DNA of 64,000 nucleotides from Casuarius casuarius (Eukaryota; Chordata; Aves; Casuariiformes; Casuariidae). Below are positions 59,701 through 64,000 of this stretch, one piece after another (position 1 is the stretch's first letter; each line of letters begins with the position of its first letter). The position numbers and the translations under genes were made by a program. Where the stretch lies: NCBI GenBank assembly GCA_003342895.1, contig PTFA01000305.1, forward strand, positions 434,001 through 498,000, in the 5' to 3' direction. A model generated the notes under the pieces. It worked only from the letters and a program-made list of their open reading frames with translations, did no database searches and had not been told where the DNA came from.

Positions 59701-62700
59701 TTGTTATAAGAGTAAACCTCCCAACAAAACAATTAGACATACTTCAAGGGTGGATGTTTGCTACAGCCACATAATGCTAGTTTAACCCTTTTGAACATTT
59801 AATGGAAAATTCAAGAAATAAAATAGACAACACTAATAGCTTAACAGCAGTTATTTACTAGGCAGAATCCAAAGGTTTCGCCCATCTTCGGTTCCAAATC
59901 ACTTGTGTATTCTGGTCTGGCTGCACGCTATGAAAATTACTAAAATTTTGAGGTAAACAAGCTGTACACAAGATGGTTCTTATCAAAGAGTGAGCAGTAA
60001 AGCACAAATACAATATGCCTGTGTCTTTAGATGGCACTACTAATAGCCATCAGCAGGCATACAGCTGGGATGAGGCTGCTCAGTGAGGGCTGCAAGTGGC
60101 ACCATATACCACCTTACATTCGGTCAACACCTATTTCTTGCCCCTATGCAACATGGGTCACTACAAATTCAAGCAGGTGGCCATTAGTATCTGTTTCCAT
60201 CTGGTGTACAAGGCCATGCCAGAAGATGGGTGATGTTGCCAGATAAAGACCTGAGACAGTCTGAAGTTCATTTGTGCCACCTGAGTATGGGCCTCATCAT
60301 CTTGAACATACCTCTGTATGTGCCAGAAAAGAAATCAACACTGAAGAAATGAGCCATCTTACCCAGATATTTTCAACTCTGACACTGTTAACCTGGTCCC
60401 AGTTACCTTTCTACACTGATTACTTTTAGTTATTCAGAATGGTTTTTTTAGGGGGGAGAAAGAGGTATACAGAGGAGAAATAAATGGGAAAAAGTGCAAC
60501 CAAACTGAGATATTTATCTGCAGTTCTCTAAGAGAAGATTTTTCATGTTCAGTTGACTCAAGCATTTAGTTTTGTAACATCTGAAATCAGACCAGCTGTA
60601 AGAGTAAAATCTGTTAGGGAAAGCTAGAACTTTATCAGTCTGCTTTTCATGTGGCGTACTATTTATTTCTGAAGAGCATTCTTGTCAAATTGGAAAATAT
60701 TTCATAAAATTTCTGGTTTTGAGCAATCAGTGACTCAATATTTAAATATATATATCTTCAGCAAGCCAAGTGAATAATTTCAGTAAAACTGACTGGTGTA
60801 ACTGGTCATGTTCTGGGGCTTTGGGTTCCAAAATTGCAAAAATAAGTTAAGTTTAATCTCATTGAAAATAAAGGGAAGAAATTGCTTTTTTCTTTTTTTG
60901 AAGAAGAAAATTTCTTAATCTAGTTAGAAGCTAGCAGAGCTACAAGCTTCTACTAGCAGAGAAACAAAAGATTGTACCAAGGAAAATAAAGAACCACAGC
61001 ATTTAACTACTGATCATTTTAATTTACTAAAGATGAAAAAATGTGATATTAGTCTGTGTAAGCCTATCTCTTTCAAACTATTCATGGTAAATATTAGAGA
61101 TTTTTCTTTTCCTCACACAGTGTAGATTCATTCAGGGCACTAAAATGAACATGAGAGAGATTAGCTATTATACACCCATGAAAAAGACAACTTACTCCAC
61201 TGCATGATTATAAACACTAAAAATTATGCCCTTAGTTCTGTAATGTACTTCACGAGAAAGGCCAGAGACCAAAGGAAATGCCTGTGGAACTGACTGCATA
61301 ATCAGAGCCTATAAATATTTTGAAAAAATAAGAACAGAACCAAAAGCTATTCCTTGGACTAGAAACCAAACTGAAATATTCTCCCACTTTGCTCATTTAC
61401 TAACTAGAGCAGGTGTCTAACCTGATGCCCATTTCACTGTCCAGTCACCAAGTTAACAAGGATGTTCCACCAATCTAATGGGTGTTGTGTCCAACTCTTA
61501 TTTCACTATGGAAGGACCAAGGGTTTCATGTAAAGCCGAAGAGGAAGGATCAGGCTCCCCATTTGAAAGAAGTTGGGATCAGTTCTGGAGGGACAGAGAG
61601 TCTGTTTGTTTAAGACACCGGGCGGGGGGGGGGGGGGGNGGTCTATAGACTAAGTTGATTTCTATGTTGATTAAAAGAAATAAAACTAGAAACATACTGA
61701 AGCCTTTCTCAGTTCTGTGGTACACAATATCTTTCAAGCTACCACGGAGACATTTAATTGTAATCAAAAAAAGTGCTAACAATACAGAGCCAGTGTTTTG
61801 AAAGAGTCCCATGCTTTACCCTGGAGTAGCATGCAATTCCTATAAGGAACCAAGTGTAATGCTTTTCTCAAGGGCCTTTTGAGTGGATTATTTATTGCTG
61901 TTTCCTGTTCAAGTTTTTATGGGCAGGTCAAGTGCCAGAGTGTTGTTCTGTTCTGTCTGCCAAGAATGATAAAAGCTGGACTACAGTTTGACAACAGGGC
62001 CATATCTAATTATTAAAGAAAGCAGTGCATGGACTGCAGAGGGGTCTCCCCACCAACCCACTCACCCTTGATTTTACTAATTTAACTGACATCATCTTCA
62101 TGCAATAGTATGCAGTAGGTCCAGCATAGTAGTGTTTATAGATAAAGGATTCTTTTTTAATTTTGTTTTTAAAGTTTTTTCTGCCCTCCCCCACCTTTTT
62201 TAAGAATGTATTCTTACTTTTTCTAATTTAAGTGTATAGTAGCAATGGGGACTAAAGATCTCTTTCATAGCCATCAGCTAGTTGCAGTCATGCTGCTATA
62301 CTTGAATCCCCCATGCCGTGCTGTTGGTGACCTCAGTGGTGACCTGAAGTAATGGTTATATTTCTTTTTTTCCTTAGGAGTAACAAGTAATTCAGCTTCA
62401 GTATTCTAGGCATTAGTGCTGAGGTTCTACTACTGAAGAGAGACCAATCATTAAACCAGTTGCATTTGCTATATGTTCTTACACAGTCAGATTTTCAACA
62501 CAAATTCATTTGAACTTACACAACATACGTACAGAACATGATTTGTTTAAGGTGTTAATGGCAGCAGAGGTAAATTTATTTTCCTTGAGCACTGCAGTGA
62601 AGTGGATAGCTTGTATCCCATTATAATCAGTCCCACAATTTGGAGACTTTTGAAGAGGTTCTCTTGGCTAAATAAGAGCTTTCTGGGAAGCAAATCAACT

Positions 62701-64000
62701 ATTCCAGAGAAGTGAATCAGTTCCGAATTGTATAATGAATATTCTCATACACATTTAGATTTGCAATGAATACAAAGAAATGAGAAATGAATACAAATAA
62801 AATAGGAGCCAGAGCAAAATTTAACAAGGCCTTTGAATCCCAAAGTTTTGTTGATGGCCATTCTTTCCCTTTTGGATTTTTTATCTCTCCATGCTTCTTT
62901 TGGAAGTTCAGAAGAAAAGTAAGCTAAGAACGCATATAGTGTAAAACATGTAATGCTTCGAGTGGGATGAAAGCAAGTAGAGCTTCTGCAGATGTGCATG
63001 TTAATGAAGATTTAATTGGGAGGCAGGTGCACATAAATAAGGAGCATATGGAAAGGGGCAACAGTAAACACAATAGCACAGAGCTCAACACGGATTTAAA
63101 CACAACAGAATTTAATCTTTTTATACTCATAAGATTTCTCAGAGAAACTTACTCAGATAAATATTCAAAGTTTAGGACGTTCAGCTTACATTTGTTGTCC
63201 AAACCGTGGATCTGAGAGAATGCAGAGAAACTATTTCAACAATGATCTTGTTATCAAAATGATAAGACTTATAACTTTTTGCTTATTAAATATTTCATGT
63301 ATTAAATGAATTTGATGTATTAGAGGAATTAAATTTGAAGATAGGCTTTACATAAGGATATTCCACCTCACTGCTCAGTGTGGCAGAGATGTATATGATA
63401 CCATTTACAATGGAAAATATTTTAGCTGGAGTACTGTAAAAGACCCAGATCATCTGCTGGTGAAACTTGGGTGTTATTTTTACAGTTAGACAAAAGGCTA
63501 TTTAACTCTAGCACAGCAGAAGACTGCTAATCAATCACTGAAGCAGGTACAGGGAAATAAATGCAAAAAGGACTTGAATAGAAGCACCCAGTCTGATATA
63601 GGGCTGATAAAGATGAGTATTGCTCAGCGCCAGCTGATTCTGGGAGAAGACAGCATTAGTTGTATTGAGCAAGATCATCTATTGTGCAAGATCAGCTGGA
63701 ATCCTGGGTATGATTTTGGTCAGCCATTTACAAGAAAGATGGGTTCAAGACAGTGGGTTAAGACAGTGATGGAAGAGGCCTCACGACTCTCCCACTTACC
63801 CTGGTAGTCAAACTTCTGAGACGTATCTGCAGGAACGTGGCTTGCTTAAGCCCCAAAGAATTAAAGCTGAAGGAGGCTATGAGAGCTTTCTCTGCCCACA
63901 CTGAGGGGAGATGCCAGTGAGAGAGACATGAGAACTAAAAAGGGACTGGCTAAGAAGTCTCAGGTAAAGCTGGAAATAGAGTCCAAGCCTCCCAAGTCCC
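59701..64000. other. Unique non-coding DNA
   Basis: No gene recognised. It contains a G15 run with an ambiguous base at 61624-61641 and a 9-bp direct repeat TGGTGACCT at 62325-62333 and 62337-62345. The last 450 bases are less AT-rich than their surroundings, with a 77-codon frame (63574-63807) lacking a domain; a decayed LINE there is possible but not demonstrable. Confidence 0.5.
61624..61641 (+). repeat. G-run with ambiguous base
   Basis: G15, then N at 61639, then GG. The N almost certainly reflects difficulty in reading the homopolymer. Confidence 0.9.

Noticed and set aside
60031..60300. 71-codon frame with an adjoining phase suggesting a protein-like string
   Set aside because: I briefly considered a transposase remnant, but no catalytic motif or family could be named and the phase breaks quickly.
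1..64000. CRISPR array, tRNA, rRNA or recognised microRNA
   Set aside because: No regularly spaced repeats, no cloverleaf with expected boxes, and no microRNA seed and hairpin that I recognise on either strand.

Overview
The window reads as non-coding DNA from a bird genome. The main evidence is its repeat content: fragments of CR1 LINEs, one of them ending in the CR1-type ATTCTATGAT tail, two avian-style endogenous-retrovirus LTRs, and almost no other dense interspersed repeats. I see no Alu, L1 or B-type SINEs. CpG is scarce and there is no operon-like organisation. A crocodilian or turtle source is not strictly excluded, but the low repeat density fits a bird best. Six isolated N bases (9491, 11326, 33352, 39683, 39712, 61639) mark ambiguous positions in a draft assembly.

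I could not support any protein-coding gene. Open frames are 60 to 135 codons, scattered over both strands, and none shows a domain, signal peptide, family motif or convincing exon with splice sites. The window is best described as a gene desert or the inside of a very large intron. I found no tRNA, rRNA or recognised microRNA.

Layout. 1-15.4 kb is mostly unique AT-rich DNA with a CR1 tail (9.9 kb) and enhancer-like stretches near 8.1-8.4 and 11.9-12.6 kb. A roughly 650-bp LTR lies at 15.4-16.06 kb. 16-33.6 kb is unique sequence with two CR1 ends (25.24 and 28.73 kb) and short perfect hairpins. 33.6-35.5 kb is the most promoter- or enhancer-like part: two NF-Y type inverted CCAAT boxes, a palindromic CRE-like site, locally raised CpG, a 72-nt purine tract, and a cluster of ATGCAT and ATGCAAAT (octamer) motifs. 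A solo LTR flanked by a perfect 5-bp target duplication occupies 38,991-40,177. 44.1-44.5 kb holds two same-orientation MIR-like ancient SINE remnants. 55.7-56.1 kb holds an imperfect inverted pair of an unrecognised repeat, followed by a roughly 760-bp degraded CR1 at 56.3-57.1 kb. 58.6-59.7 kb is a very AT-rich, TAAT-rich block with the hallmarks of a vertebrate conserved non-coding enhancer, including a 21-bp near-perfect palindrome.

If these pieces act together, the likely picture is regulatory DNA (candidate promoter at 33.7 kb, candidate enhancers elsewhere) around a developmental gene outside the window. That is inference from motif content and composition only; cross-species alignment would decide it. 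I found no convincing undescribed biological system.
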